A stretch of 64,000 bases of DNA from Sphingobacterium olei (GCF_005048855.1 NZ_SUME01000006.1:186001-250000); one strand, 5' to 3'. Counted from the stretch's first letter, positions 17,320-26,094 are shown. The notes: generated by a model from the letters alone, not told the origin. Numbers and translations: made by a program.

Positions 17320-17988
17320 ATGAATTTAAAATTTGTGGGTACTCGTTTAAGAACATTAAAACTTGGAATTGCTACCTTAGCGCTAGCAGTAACTACATTA
17401 TCGGCTCACGCACAGCAAGAAGAACACAGCAATCCAAATGTTCGTCTCGGACAAAAGGCGTTGTTGGATGGCGATTTTAAAAGTGCAGCCTCTCATTTGG
17501 AAAAAGCCCTTCCCGCAGAAAGTAAAGATCCCAATGTGTTGTATTTGTTAGGTTATTCACAATTTCACAATGGTGACTATACAAAAGCAGCTGCTTCATT
17601 TAGCAAAGTAATTATGCTAGACAGTAAAAATGCAAATGCATACTATTATAAAGCAAAAGCAAACAACAACTTGGCCATAGCAAAAGACAGCAAGTTATCA
17701 TTAGCTCAAAAAGAACAGTTATTAACTTCATCTATCGCGGATTATACTAAAGCTATTTCCGTAAATGTGAATGACGCTAAACTATATCAGAATCGCGCTA
17801 TCGCTTATCGTGATTTAGGAATTTTGAAAGGAACTTCTGAAGCAGCAAATTACAACAAAGCGGATGCAACTGATGCGTATAACAAAGCGATCGTAGATTA
17901 CGAAAAAGTGTTGACATACGACGCAGCTCGTAAGGATATTCAGACTGAGGTGAAAAAAGCAAAAGTATATAGAGATAATTTAAAATAA
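17320..17988 (+). CDS. Secreted tetratricopeptide-repeat protein
   Basis: The 222-residue protein starts with a Sec signal (basic MNLKFVGTRLRTLKLG, hydrophobic core, cleavage near SAHAQQ). The rest forms TPR helices: GQKALLDGDFKSAASHLEKAL, VLYLLGYSQFHNGDYTKAAA, then ANAYYYKAKANNNLA and YNKAIVDYEKVLTYDA. TPR proteins are protein-protein adaptors, and this one probably lives in the periplasm. It is a single-gene unit and the specific partner is unknown. Confidence 0.8.
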   Translation: MNLKFVGTRLRTLKLGIATLALAVTTLSAHAQQEEHSNPNVRLGQKALLDGDFKSAASHLEKALPAESKDPNVLYLLGYSQFHNGDYTKAAASFSKVIMLDSKNANAYYYKAKANNNLAIAKDSKLSLAQKEQLLTSSIADYTKAISVNVNDAKLYQNRAIAYRDLGILKGTSEAANYNKADATDAYNKAIVDYEKVLTYDAARKDIQTEVKKAKVYRDNLK

Positions 17989-18005
17989 GCTATTCTCCGT
18001 TTTAA

Positions 18006-18159
18006 AAACAAGAGGGTTTCTAAAAAGCACAACATCGTGCGAACCGGAAGAACGATGGTGAAGCATCTGACGATTTTAAAAACGCAGATTGCCTCGCCAT
18101 GCTTCCTCGCAATGACGCGTTTTTTGAGGATGAGCTCCCCTTTAGAAACCCCTTTGTTT
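18006..18159. repeat. Composite REP-like element enclosed by a 19-bp inverted repeat
   Basis: AAACAAGAGGGTTTCTAAA (18006-18024) and TTTAGAAACCCCTTTGTTT (18141-18159) are inverted arms with two mismatches, resembling a terminator stem between the convergent TPR and NlpE-like genes. The roughly 115 bases in the loop are GC-richer and contain, reading on the minus strand, the REP-like core GTCATTGCGAGGAAGCATGG (18114-18095) followed by CGAGGCAATC. Such ATTGCGAGGA-type words recur in many unrelated bacterial genomes. I infer a small non-coding repeat placed within a terminator loop. Confidence 0.6.
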
Positions 18160-18187
18160 ACTGCTATAGATACTTAAGGTCCCCTTA

Positions 18188-18640
18188 TTATTGTTTAATT
18201 AAATTATATAAATCTTTAAGCTCTCCATCGATTTCTTTTCCTTCCTGATCCAATTGTATAAGCTTATTTTCGCCCACTTTATATTTTATATCTAATTCTT
18301 TGCCGTGCAGATGAACGGTGCTGCCGTGGTCATGCCACATGATTTTTCCTGTATCTTTGAGCTTCGTGTTTCTATTCTGGTACTCCGCAGTATAGGCGAA
18401 TGTCTCGTCGGTATTCAAAACTACCGTAGTTGCTATCCCCGGACAATCGGCACAAGGGATCACGCCTTTATAGGTGCCATTCCAATCCAGCGAGTTTTGT
18501 GACGTGTGGGTAGTATCCGGTAATACTTCATCAGTAGGGGTACTTACTTCGTCAGTTGTTTTTTGATTGTTCGTGTTTGATGTGCAAGATGCAAACATTA
18601 GGCATACTGAAAGTATGGCGGGAAGTAATAATTTATTCAT
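18188..18640 (-). CDS. NlpE-like copper resistance lipoprotein
   Basis: The 150-residue precursor has a lipoprotein signal ending in FASC, so the mature protein is lipid-anchored. The domain LDWNGTYKGVIPCADCPGI, with a CxxC pair, then TTVVLNTDETFAYTAEY matches the NlpE N-terminal barrel. NlpE senses surface and copper stress in E. coli, where it activates the Cpx system; Bacteroidota homologues are usually just called copper resistance protein. The mature start is a Thr/Ser/Asp-rich linker. It faces the composite repeat at its 3' end. Confidence 0.82.
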   Translation of the reverse strand: MNKLLLPAILSVCLMFASCTSNTNNQKTTDEVSTPTDEVLPDTTHTSQNSLDWNGTYKGVIPCADCPGIATTVVLNTDETFAYTAEYQNRNTKLKDTGKIMWHDHGSTVHLHGKELDIKYKVGENKLIQLDQEGKEIDGELKDLYNLIKQ

Positions 18641-18878
18641 GTCAATGGAATTAATAAATATGTATACAACGAATTATAGAAAACTTTGTTTTAATCAGAA
18701 TAGATTTTGCGGTGTAAAATATTATCTTTGGCATATTAAATCGTTTTGAACCATGTGGAGTACTGCACAAAAAGGTGTTTTTTGTCATAGAGACAGAATT
18801 TCAGCTTCTTAAATATGCCATAAAGCATATCTTTTTCACTTCCTAATTACAGGGAAATTTTTATATTTTTTTACGAAC

Positions 18879-18897
18879 TGTACATATTTGGTGTACA
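18879..18897. promoter_or_regulatory. Candidate operator: paired TGTACA palindromes upstream of the MFS gene
   Basis: Two identical TGTACA hexamers (18879-18884 and 18892-18897) are separated by 7 bases (TATTTGG), 16 bases before the MFS start codon. Each hexamer is itself a palindrome, and the pair overlaps where a core promoter should lie. This suggests a repressor site; it is inference only. Confidence 0.35.
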
Positions 18898-18913
18898 AAA
18901 AAATTATTGTTTT

Positions 18914-20137
18914 ATGTTACAGTATTCATGGAAAAGAACATTTTCTATAATATGGATAGGTCAGTTTTTATCGTTGGTAAGTACTTCAGCGGTGAATTTC
19001 GCAATTATTATTTGGTTGAGTTTAGAGACCGGATCAGCAGAGGTATTGGCGTATAGTGCGATAGCGGCACTACTTCCTCAAGCTGTCATCGGTCCGTTCG
19101 CGGGTGTTTATATTGATCGTTGGGATCGCAAAAAAGTCATGATCTTTGCAGACGCATTTGTTGCATTTTGTACATTGGTAATGGCTATAAGTTTTTACCT
19201 AGGCAATGAAAGTCTACTGCTTATTTATGTCCTACTTAGTTTACGCTCAGTAGGTTCTGCCTTTCATATGCCAGCGATGCAGGCTGCAATACCCATGTTG
19301 GCTCCTGAAAATCAATTATTGCGCATAGCCGGGATAAATCAAATGATACAATCAGTTTCGAGTATTGCTGGACCGGCGTTGGGCGCATTGGCAATTGGTT
19401 TATTTCGTATCGGTGACGTACTTTGGTTAGATATCATCGGTGCCATCATTGCAATCAGCAGTCTGCTTTTTGTGCATATTCCCGATCCAAAAAAGGATAA
19501 CGTACAAAAATCGAGTTTCCATCAAGTATGGACCGATATCGGAATTGGTTGGAATGAAATTATGAGCAGAAAAGGGTTGGCTTGGCTATTTACCTACTCC
19601 GTCATAGCGACATTCTGCATCATGCCCTTAGCCGTGATTTTTCCGTTATTAACGCTCAATCATTTTGGTGGTGGAAAATGGGAAATGAGTGTTATTGAAA
19701 TTGTTTGGGGAGTAGGGATGGTAATTGGAGGTGGGATTTTGGGTATCTTCAAGCCATCGGTCCCTAAGGTAATATTGGTCAATAGTATGCATATTATACT
19801 TGGAATTGCACTCGCTCTTTCGGGTTATATTTCTGCGAATATGTTTTACTTGTTTGTTGGATTAACGGCTGTTGGAGGTGTTGCTGCCTCGATTTATAAC
19901 GCTGCTTTTACAACAATTCTTCAAGAGGAAATATCGGCAGATAAATTGGGTCGCGTATTTTCCATGTACTTTAGTATTGTGGTTATACCGTCGATCGTAG
20001 GATTATTGTTTACAGGATTTATTGCTGATAGTATTGGTATTAATTTGACTTTTATGATCTTAGGATTGTCGATCGTATTGGTTGGCCTATTTTCTTTTTT
20101 TACACCTGCTTTAATGAAGATAGGACAAAAGAAATAA
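18914..20137 (+). CDS. MFS transporter (MFS_3/enterobactin-exporter-like)
   Basis: The 407-residue protein has about twelve hydrophobic helices and the MFS signature between helices 2 and 3 (GPFAGVYIDRWDRKKVMIFAD). The SAFHMPAMQAAIPMLAPENQL segment is typical of the drug/siderophore exporter group that includes EntS. The substrate is not readable from the sequence. It is monocistronic, and a paired TGTACA motif overlaps the probable promoter, so it may be under specific repression. Confidence 0.85.
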   Translation: MLQYSWKRTFSIIWIGQFLSLVSTSAVNFAIIIWLSLETGSAEVLAYSAIAALLPQAVIGPFAGVYIDRWDRKKVMIFADAFVAFCTLVMAISFYLGNESLLLIYVLLSLRSVGSAFHMPAMQAAIPMLAPENQLLRIAGINQMIQSVSSIAGPALGALAIGLFRIGDVLWLDIIGAIIAISSLLFVHIPDPKKDNVQKSSFHQVWTDIGIGWNEIMSRKGLAWLFTYSVIATFCIMPLAVIFPLLTLNHFGGGKWEMSVIEIVWGVGMVIGGGILGIFKPSVPKVILVNSMHIILGIALALSGYISANMFYLFVGLTAVGGVAASIYNAAFTTILQEEISADKLGRVFSMYFSIVVIPSIVGLLFTGFIADSIGINLTFMILGLSIVLVGLFSFFTPALMKIGQKK

Positions 20138-20189
20138 CAGGAATTGAATTTTCGGTCCCCTTTACTATATTCGCATAAAAAACAATATT

Positions 20190-20522
20190 ATGGCTCAGGA
20201 ATTAATACAACGATTAAAAAATAAGGAAGCAAAATTTGCGGATGTGTTGGCTTTTATTGACGAACGATATGTACATACGCCGACAGCATTTACAAACGGC
20301 AAACAATATAATACTGAAAATGAAAATCAAGGGAGTGCAAAGGTTTTTTCTTTCGCACAAATACACGGACTTTCAAAAGACGATACATTGCTTTTATTTG
20401 CCGAACATGGAGAAGCTGTATTGGCGTCTCCTGATGCTATGGATCATCAAAACATCCGTCAGTTTATATTGAACGGCTGGGAGGGCGTGAAGTTTGAAGG
20501 GGCATCCTTACAGGCAAAATAG
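20190..20522 (+). CDS. HopJ-family protein of unknown function
   Basis: The 110-residue product matches the HopJ type III effector family pattern: a short helical start (LIQRLKNKEAKFADVLAFIDERY), YVHTPTAFTNG, NENQGSAKVFSFAQ and a hydrophobic LFAEHGEAVLASPDAMDHQNIRQFILNGWEGVKF. Despite the family name, such proteins are common in bacteria without type III secretion, and no secretion genes are near. It is probably a cytoplasmic protein of unknown role. Confidence 0.75.
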   Translation: MAQELIQRLKNKEAKFADVLAFIDERYVHTPTAFTNGKQYNTENENQGSAKVFSFAQIHGLSKDDTLLLFAEHGEAVLASPDAMDHQNIRQFILNGWEGVKFEGASLQAK

Positions 20523-20549
20523 TTGATAGCCGATCTCAGAAAAAATAAA

Positions 20550-20595
20550 AGAGGTGTTCAAAAAACCGATATGATGAGTTTTTTTGAACACCTCT
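20550..20595. terminator. Intrinsic terminator after the HopJ-family gene
   Basis: GAGGTGTTCAAAAAA (20551-20565) and TTTTTTGAACACCTC (20580-20594) form perfect 15-bp arms. It lies between two convergent genes and can act on both. Confidence 0.88.
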
Positions 20596-20631
20596 TCTCG
20601 TAGAAGTTTTCGATATACTTTTTAAAATATG

Positions 20632-21153
20632 CTATTCTTTCTCTAAAATATATTTCAAGTTCTGAAGACCTTTGTCGAAGTCTTTGTTCATATCAAAAAA
20701 TAAACCGATGATGTTAAAAGGGTAGGGCATCTTTCCATCAATTTTCCAAATTACTTTTGATTGCGTTGGACTTAACTCTTCGACACGAAGAATAGATTTA
20801 TTAACATCTTTGGATCCGTTGAAAAATAAATCAGTATCCATTTGATGTCCCTCCTCAATACGTGTAATAACTTGTTCACCTTCACCTACCTTGTCACTTT
20901 TCCAGACATAGCGAAAGCCTACTGTTCCGTCGGTTCCGGAATAAGTTTGTTGAATATTGGGGTCTTGTATTGACCAGCTGTCGTAGTTTGACTGATTGCG
21001 TAGTAGCTTCACGTAATCAAACACTTCCTGTCGCGGCTTGTTGATAGCTATTTCACTTCCGGCGTGGAATTTCTTGGGCATTATTAATGCTATAATTAAT
21101 ACCAACGCAACTAGCCCCAAAAGTGTGAATAAGATGTACTTCAAAGTTTTCAT
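20632..21153 (-). CDS. SRPBCC-family protein with N-terminal membrane anchor
   Basis: The 173-residue protein begins with a transmembrane helix (ILFTLLGLVALVLIIALIM) followed by a START/polyketide-cyclase-like domain: SEIAINKPRQEVFDYVKLLRN, then GFRYVWKSDKVGEGEQVI, and a C-terminal amphipathic helix (FFDMNKDFDKGLQNLKYILE). SRPBCC domains bind hydrophobic ligands in a deep cavity. The ligand and reaction are unknown. The domain is probably held at the membrane. Confidence 0.78.
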   Translation of the reverse strand: MKTLKYILFTLLGLVALVLIIALIMPKKFHAGSEIAINKPRQEVFDYVKLLRNQSNYDSWSIQDPNIQQTYSGTDGTVGFRYVWKSDKVGEGEQVITRIEEGHQMDTDLFFNGSKDVNKSILRVEELSPTQSKVIWKIDGKMPYPFNIIGLFFDMNKDFDKGLQNLKYILEKE

Positions 21154-21204
21154 ATTAGTTTCATTGTTAATGGTTTGTATTTCTGTAGTGCATTAAAGCT
21201 GGGT

Positions 21205-21756
21205 TTATTGGATGAGACTTATTAATTTCTGTACGGTATTTAAATTTCGTCCTGTCGCTTTTACTTTTAGCGCTTTTTCAAAATAACTATTATTCATTTT
21301 GGATTTTGCCATTCCTTCTGGCAGGTAAAAATATAGCATATTATTAATGAGCTGAAATTCTTCTTGTCCGTGATCTTTTTCTTGCAATTTGTTTACCAAA
21401 TCGGTGCTCGGCTGATTAGATAGAAAGGTGATGAATAACTTATTTGGTTGTTCGTGCCCCCCTTGAAAAGGGTTGTTTAAAAGTACTTGATTCAGCTCTT
21501 CGCCAGTTACCGCAAAAACTTCGATATCTAATCCTAATTTTTCCTGAATAAGCTGATGTATAGCCGATTTGACTTCTTGTTTGGAAAGGGGAGAAGAGAG
21601 GATGATATTGCCACTTTGAATGTATGACATGACTTCTTCAAATCCTGCTTCTGTCAGAAGAGACCGCAGATCTTGCATCTTAATGCTATTTTTTCCGGAT
21701 ACATTAATGCCCCGTAGGAATACAATATGTTTCGCCACTTTATTATGATTATGCAT
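21205..21756 (-). CDS. DUF1697 domain protein
   Basis: From the ATG at 21756 the protein has 183 residues and starts MHNHNKVAKHIVFLRGINVS. The family pattern is HIVFLRGINVSGKN, LRSLLTEAGFEEVMSYIQSGNIIL and, later, PNKLFITFLS. An upstream in-frame start at 21837 would add 27 unconserved residues and was not used. DUF1697 proteins are widespread cytoplasmic proteins of unknown function. The gene is one of a run of minus-strand single-domain genes. Confidence 0.85.
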   Translation of the reverse strand: MHNHNKVAKHIVFLRGINVSGKNSIKMQDLRSLLTEAGFEEVMSYIQSGNIILSSPLSKQEVKSAIHQLIQEKLGLDIEVFAVTGEELNQVLLNNPFQGGHEQPNKLFITFLSNQPSTDLVNKLQEKDHGQEEFQLINNMLYFYLPEGMAKSKMNNSYFEKALKVKATGRNLNTVQKLISLIQ

Positions 21757-21920
21757 TTCGCAAATTCCATTTCTCGTGTTAACTTCTTTAAAATGATGAT
21801 AACACTTCGCCAAGAAAATCAAATCGGATATCATCACTAAACCGTCTCCCTAGTTATTGATAAATTTAAGTTTTTTGAAGGAATCAATGAGCTCTCTCGC
21901 CAGGGGCGAGGTCGACTTCA

Positions 21921-22361
21921 TTACATTTTTTTGTTCCCCTCAAAATGTATCATCCAAGAGATTCCATATTTATCCGTAAAAGAACTATAAAGTTCTGCCC
22001 AGAATTGTTCTCCTAGTGGCATTTCTATATTTTCCGCATCGGCAGATAATGCCGCATGAAGTGCGGTCGCTTCTTCGGGAGTATCCGTATCTAACATAAT
22101 ATAGGTATTTGTACCTTGGGTAGCTTTTTGACCAAAACCCTCAAAACAGTCTGATCCCATCAGCATGGTCGAGTCATTAAGTACAATGGCTGTGTGTGCG
22201 ACCAAATTTTTTGCTTCTTCGGGCAGTGGGTATTCCGGATCAGCGGGCATGTCGCCGAAACGGTAAATACCTGTGTTTTCTTTGTTGAAAACTTGTTCGT
22301 AAAATTTAAAGGCCTCTTCGCAATTGCCGTTAAAATTTAAATAAGCGTGTACTTTTGTCAT
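21921..22361 (-). CDS. VOC/PhnB-like (YjdN-type) glyoxalase-fold protein
   Basis: The 146-residue protein shows the PhnB-like fold: VHAYLNFNGNCEEAFKFYEQVF at the start, then VAHTAIVLNDSTMLMGSD and WAELYSSFTDKYGISWMIHF near the end. Members of this 3-demethylubiquinone-methyltransferase-like group have vicinal oxygen chelate folds, and most lack a known substrate. It lies 84 bases downstream of a DoxX gene on the same strand and may be co-transcribed. Confidence 0.85.
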   Translation of the reverse strand: MTKVHAYLNFNGNCEEAFKFYEQVFNKENTGIYRFGDMPADPEYPLPEEAKNLVAHTAIVLNDSTMLMGSDCFEGFGQKATQGTNTYIMLDTDTPEEATALHAALSADAENIEMPLGEQFWAELYSSFTDKYGISWMIHFEGNKKM

Positions 22362-22445
22362 GATTTCTAAATGTTAATTTTTTGAATAGATATTTTCTGC
22401 GTCTTTTAATCTCTTGATTTTTAAGGTGGATGGTCTCGTCGGTAA

Positions 22446-22820
22446 TTACTTTTCAATCATAGGTTTGTATTTGCGTCTCTCATCAAATAAGATATACAAA
22501 TTGATCAGAAATAATACACCTGCTATTGATAACGTAGAGGGGGAATATATGGCATTTTGTAAGACCACACCCACCATAACAGGAAGTATCATTATTGCAC
22601 CTAAGGCGCGTGTTTTGGGAATAATAAATAGAAGCCCGCCCAGTACTTCGATAAGACCTACCAAAGGTAACAGCCATTTTATGCTGGCCATTGCCTCGCT
22701 AACTTTTAGTAATTCACCTTCCAGCTCCGGCGCAGGCATGTACATGATAAACTTATTGAGACCTGCATTGATAAACATGGCACCAAAGAGTATGCAAATA
22801 ACGTATTTGAAAATTTTCAT
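22446..22820 (-). CDS. DoxX-family membrane protein
   Basis: The 124-residue protein has about four hydrophobic helices: YVICILFGAMFINAGLNKFI at the start, WLLPLVGLIEVLGGLLFII, GAIMILPVMVGVVLQNA and AGVLFLINLYILF. The FGAMFINAGLNKF and LIEVLGGLLFI patterns are typical of DoxX-like proteins, which occur with thiol and quinone stress genes. The exact function is unknown. A strong palindrome lies about 59 bases upstream of its start. Confidence 0.8.
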   Translation of the reverse strand: MKIFKYVICILFGAMFINAGLNKFIMYMPAPELEGELLKVSEAMASIKWLLPLVGLIEVLGGLLFIIPKTRALGAIMILPVMVGVVLQNAIYSPSTLSIAGVLFLINLYILFDERRKYKPMIEK

Positions 22821-22878
22821 CGGTATATAATATAATTATTCTTTAAGTTTTAAATTTAGTTTACAATTCGAACATAAC

Positions 22879-22896
22879 ACTTGCCTTATGGCAAGT
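22879..22896. promoter_or_regulatory. Candidate operator: 18-bp palindrome upstream of doxX-like gene
   Basis: ACTTGCC and GGCAAGT are perfect 7-bp arms around TTAT, within the 314-base gap (22821-23134) between the doxX-like and phytochrome genes. It lies about 59 bases upstream of the doxX start codon, suitable for control by a dimeric repressor such as an HxlR- or MarR-type protein, although none is encoded next to it. The rest of the gap is AT-rich with no gene seen. Confidence 0.4.
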
Positions 22897-23134
22897 TTTA
22901 ATAAAAATATTTTTGCTATTTCTCCACATATCATATACAAAATGGTATATATCTGTAAAATTAAGCCCATGTTTGACAGCTATATGTCAGTAGCCCCATT
23001 CCCATTACTAATCTTCTATTGGGATAGTAATTTTAGAATGAATCAATAACAATTATATTGGAATAGTGTTTTTGACATCATGAAGTGATAGCCGATGTTA
23101 TAGATTAAGCTCTTTTGGAGTAAAAGGAATTTAA

Positions 23135-25330
23135 TCAGGAATCCTGATGTTTTTTGTTTAGAAACTTGACAATAAATGTAGTTCCTTCATTTGGCTTACT
23201 TACAAATGATATCTTGCCTTTCAACCTTTTCATAATTTTATATACAATTGAAAGTCCCAACCCTGTGCCTTCGAAATCCGAAGCATTCCCAAGACGAATA
23301 AATTTGCGATATATTTTATCCGCTTCGTTAACTTCAATTCCTATTCCATTGTCAGCGATTTCATAAATCGTATATTCATCTTCCATATAACTATTTATGA
23401 TAACTGTGGGAGTTGTCGATTTTGACGAATATTTAACCGCATTACTGATGAGATTCATCAATACCTGAGCTATTAATGTTTGATTTGTGTATATGTGATG
23501 GACCTTCTTTAGGATAAGGTCAGTGCCTGGCGAATTGTAAATAATTTTGGAATGGTTGAACACTTTATGAATTAATTGTTCGGGGTTAATTTCTTCCATA
23601 TACAATTCAGCATTTTTAGTTCTAGAAACTTCCAATATGGATTTTATCATATCCTCCATCGTAGAGATGCTCTCTAAAATATGATTAAGATGCTTCTTGA
23701 TGAAAATAGGATCTGTAGAGGGCTTGCATTGGAGCACTTGGGCATTCAATTTAAGTACCGAAAGCGGATTTTTTAAATCGTGGGAAACAGTGTGTGCATA
23801 ATTTTCTAACTCATTGTTTGCTTCTAATAATTCATTATTCAGCTTTTGGATTTGTTCTGACTTTAAAAGAGCCGATTCAATAATTAGATTGCGTAGACGC
23901 TTGATAAGATAAATGTCTTTATCATTCCACATGAAAGAAGTTCCTTTGACATGTTCTTTCCAGGCTTCAAAAGATTTGCGGGGTGAAATCTTTAACATCC
24001 TTTTATCTTCGCTTGGAATTAATATTTTGGTCGGAGAACCTGCCCATACTTTTTGATGAAGCTGTTCTTTTCTAATCCACAGCATATTTTCATTTCTCAA
24101 TGTATCTAAGTGTATCAGCGCAATACCACCAAGATTCGAGTCCAGATTTAATTTTTCGCCAAAATCTTTGAGGAATGTACTTGAAAAATAAATTTCTTCT
24201 TCCGATTGGAAATCGGACTTAAAAAAGCGAACTATTCTTTTGATGGTTTCTTCCGAAATTTGACTTCCAAAAGAGCGAATATTTTCATCTTTCGCGTATA
24301 CAATTGTATCGGCGTCAACTAATTTACATAAAGCTCCCAAATTATCCCCCACGGCATGCTCAATGGAGTCATGTAAAAGAAGCTTGCCTTTGATATCCAA
24401 TTCAATAAACTTTAATTTTTCTGCCTCTGTGACCAATTCCGCATTGGTATTAGCGGTAAATTTATTCGCGACAAATTGGGTTATTATATTGGTCGTGATT
24501 CGGTTTTTTAAATCAATAAACTTTGGTTCTATATTTTGGCAGGCAACCAACCCCCATAGTCTGTTGTCGATAATGATGGATATGCTGTAACTTGCTCTTA
24601 CTCCTGCATTTTTCAAATATTCTAGATGGATAGGTGATACAGCGCGAATATTACTTTTGCTAAGGTCTAATGGTCTCGACGTGTTTCCAATCAAGTCTAC
24701 CCGGGGCGCATCCGTGTCTGGAGTTAAACGAAAATGATTTGTCAAATACAATACCCGAGCCTGTTTTGGAATATCAAATTCAGGATAGTGCATGTTTAAA
24801 TAACTAGGTAGACTGTTTTTTACTTTCTCTGCGATAACTTTACCACTGCTATCTTCCACAAATCGATAGATCATGACCCGGTCAAAATCAATTATTTCAG
24901 AAATTACATCACATAGATTATCCCACAATATAGCGGGCTGGTTAAACCTGGAAAATGTATTGAAAGAGATATTATTTTCGCTCAGTGTGTTGTGTATTTC
25001 TTCAAATTCAAAATAAATTAAATCGTGATGCTGATAGATGGAAAGATAACAATTATGTTCGTTCACATCGATCATGGATATTTCTTCGTTAGTAATTGCT
25101 AACGTTTCAAGAAAGGTGTGTATAGTAGTGCTGTAATCTTTTAGGTAGTTTTCTATAAATGAGGTAATATCTAAGCCTAAAAACTCATGTTCTGTCGGAA
25201 ACAAAGTGTCCAAATTTTCACTTATATAGCTCGCTTTCCCAGATAGGTTAAAAACTATTAAATATCCATTCTGAATAATTTTATTGGGAATATGAATTTT
25301 TTCATCTTCACAATTGATAACAGTTAACAT
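23135..25330 (-). CDS. Bacteriophytochrome-like sensor histidine kinase
   Basis: The 731-residue cytoplasmic protein has the PAS-GAF-PHY-HisKA-HATPase order. The bilin cysteine is Cys7 (NCEDEKIHIPN). The GAF domain has YPEFDIPKQAR with Asp186 and SPIHLEYLKNAG with His235. The PHY tongue contains ISPRKSFEAWKEHVKG. The kinase has YAHTVSHDLKNP (His517), LISNAVKYSS, DNGIGIE and GTGLGLSIV. Phytochromes sense red/far-red light through biliverdin. Here the second conserved pocket histidine (CHH) is Gln265 (CQN), the PHG after HIPG is QNG, and no heme oxygenase gene is near, so chromophore use is uncertain. No response regulator is adjacent. Confidence 0.9.
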   Translation of the reverse strand: MLTVINCEDEKIHIPNKIIQNGYLIVFNLSGKASYISENLDTLFPTEHEFLGLDITSFIENYLKDYSTTIHTFLETLAITNEEISMIDVNEHNCYLSIYQHHDLIYFEFEEIHNTLSENNISFNTFSRFNQPAILWDNLCDVISEIIDFDRVMIYRFVEDSSGKVIAEKVKNSLPSYLNMHYPEFDIPKQARVLYLTNHFRLTPDTDAPRVDLIGNTSRPLDLSKSNIRAVSPIHLEYLKNAGVRASYSISIIIDNRLWGLVACQNIEPKFIDLKNRITTNIITQFVANKFTANTNAELVTEAEKLKFIELDIKGKLLLHDSIEHAVGDNLGALCKLVDADTIVYAKDENIRSFGSQISEETIKRIVRFFKSDFQSEEEIYFSSTFLKDFGEKLNLDSNLGGIALIHLDTLRNENMLWIRKEQLHQKVWAGSPTKILIPSEDKRMLKISPRKSFEAWKEHVKGTSFMWNDKDIYLIKRLRNLIIESALLKSEQIQKLNNELLEANNELENYAHTVSHDLKNPLSVLKLNAQVLQCKPSTDPIFIKKHLNHILESISTMEDMIKSILEVSRTKNAELYMEEINPEQLIHKVFNHSKIIYNSPGTDLILKKVHHIYTNQTLIAQVLMNLISNAVKYSSKSTTPTVIINSYMEDEYTIYEIADNGIGIEVNEADKIYRKFIRLGNASDFEGTGLGLSIVYKIMKRLKGKISFVSKPNEGTTFIVKFLNKKHQDS

Positions 25331-25638
25331 AAAGAAATATTTGTATTAAAATGGATAATGAATGGACAATGATAAAGCAGGTCTTTACACATCAATCTAT
25401 TCCAAATATAATGCTTATTCCTCAAAAAAATAATAATGTTACGAATTAATCAAATTGTATTTTTATGGAAATCTTAAAAATTAAATTTCAGTTCTATTTT
25501 TCTGATTTTCATTTGTTTAGTGGTTTTTTAGAAATGAAATTCGTTGATCTTGAGCTGTTGCGTACTTATCCGCTAAAATGATTTTTTTCTGTTGGTATAA
25601 ATACGGTGAAATATGGGAGTAAATACGATATGACTCCG
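25331..25638. other. Intergenic region upstream of the phytochrome gene
   Basis: This 308-base AT-rich stretch separates two minus-strand genes and must hold the promoter of the phytochrome kinase. No exact TAnnTTTG box, strong palindrome or small gene was seen. Confidence 0.45.
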
Positions 25639-26094
25639 TTAGTCTTCTTTCACAAAATCAAATGCACCTTTTCTAAGGTTAATGCCATATTCCAAATAGG
25701 CTTTTAAACAGGCTAAAAAGTTAGCCCAACCTTCTGTCTGGCCTATAGCCTGTTGGATACCGTCTTCGTCTGCATTCATTTGCTTTTCTTTAATGCGTAC
25801 GACTGTCGAATTATTCTCCTGTGGTTCGAGAAAAATCTCAACAAGCATGTCTTCTGCGCCACCGCTCCAATCAAAGGAAATATAACTAAAGGGTTGAATT
25901 TCTCGGGGTTCAACGGAGAAAGATCCTTCAAACTCAGGAAAACTCCATTCAACTGCACTGGAAGAGTCTAATCGGCCTGTGCTTTTTGAGATAAAGTAAT
26001 TAGACATTTTTTCCTGATCTATGATTGCTTCAAAAACTTCTGCTATAGGTTTTTGAATTTGAATGGCAGCTTTAGCAAAGAGGTATTTTTCCAT
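25639..26094 (-). CDS. SRPBCC/AHSA1-type domain protein
   Basis: The 151-residue protein has the AHSA1 (activator of Hsp90 ATPase homologue 1-like) pattern: IQIQKPIAEVFEAIIDQEKMSNYF, FSVEPREIQPFSYISFDW, STVVRIKEKQM and the final helix TEGWANFLACLKAYLEYGINLR. In bacteria these proteins are ligand-binding domains of unknown role. It follows the pentapeptide-repeat gene by 69 bases on the same strand. Confidence 0.85.
   Translation of the reverse strand: MEKYLFAKAAIQIQKPIAEVFEAIIDQEKMSNYFISKSTGRLDSSSAVEWSFPEFEGSFSVEPREIQPFSYISFDWSGGAEDMLVEIFLEPQENNSTVVRIKEKQMNADEDGIQQAIGQTEGWANFLACLKAYLEYGINLRKGAFDFVKED

Noticed and set aside
20190..20522. Type III secretion effector based on the HopJ family name
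   Set aside because: The family is widespread without secretion systems and no type III genes are present; the name is historical.
23135..25330. Plant-like or cyanobacterial phytochrome acquired by transfer
   Set aside because: The HisKA/HATPase module and base composition are like the surroundings; no sign of transfer.
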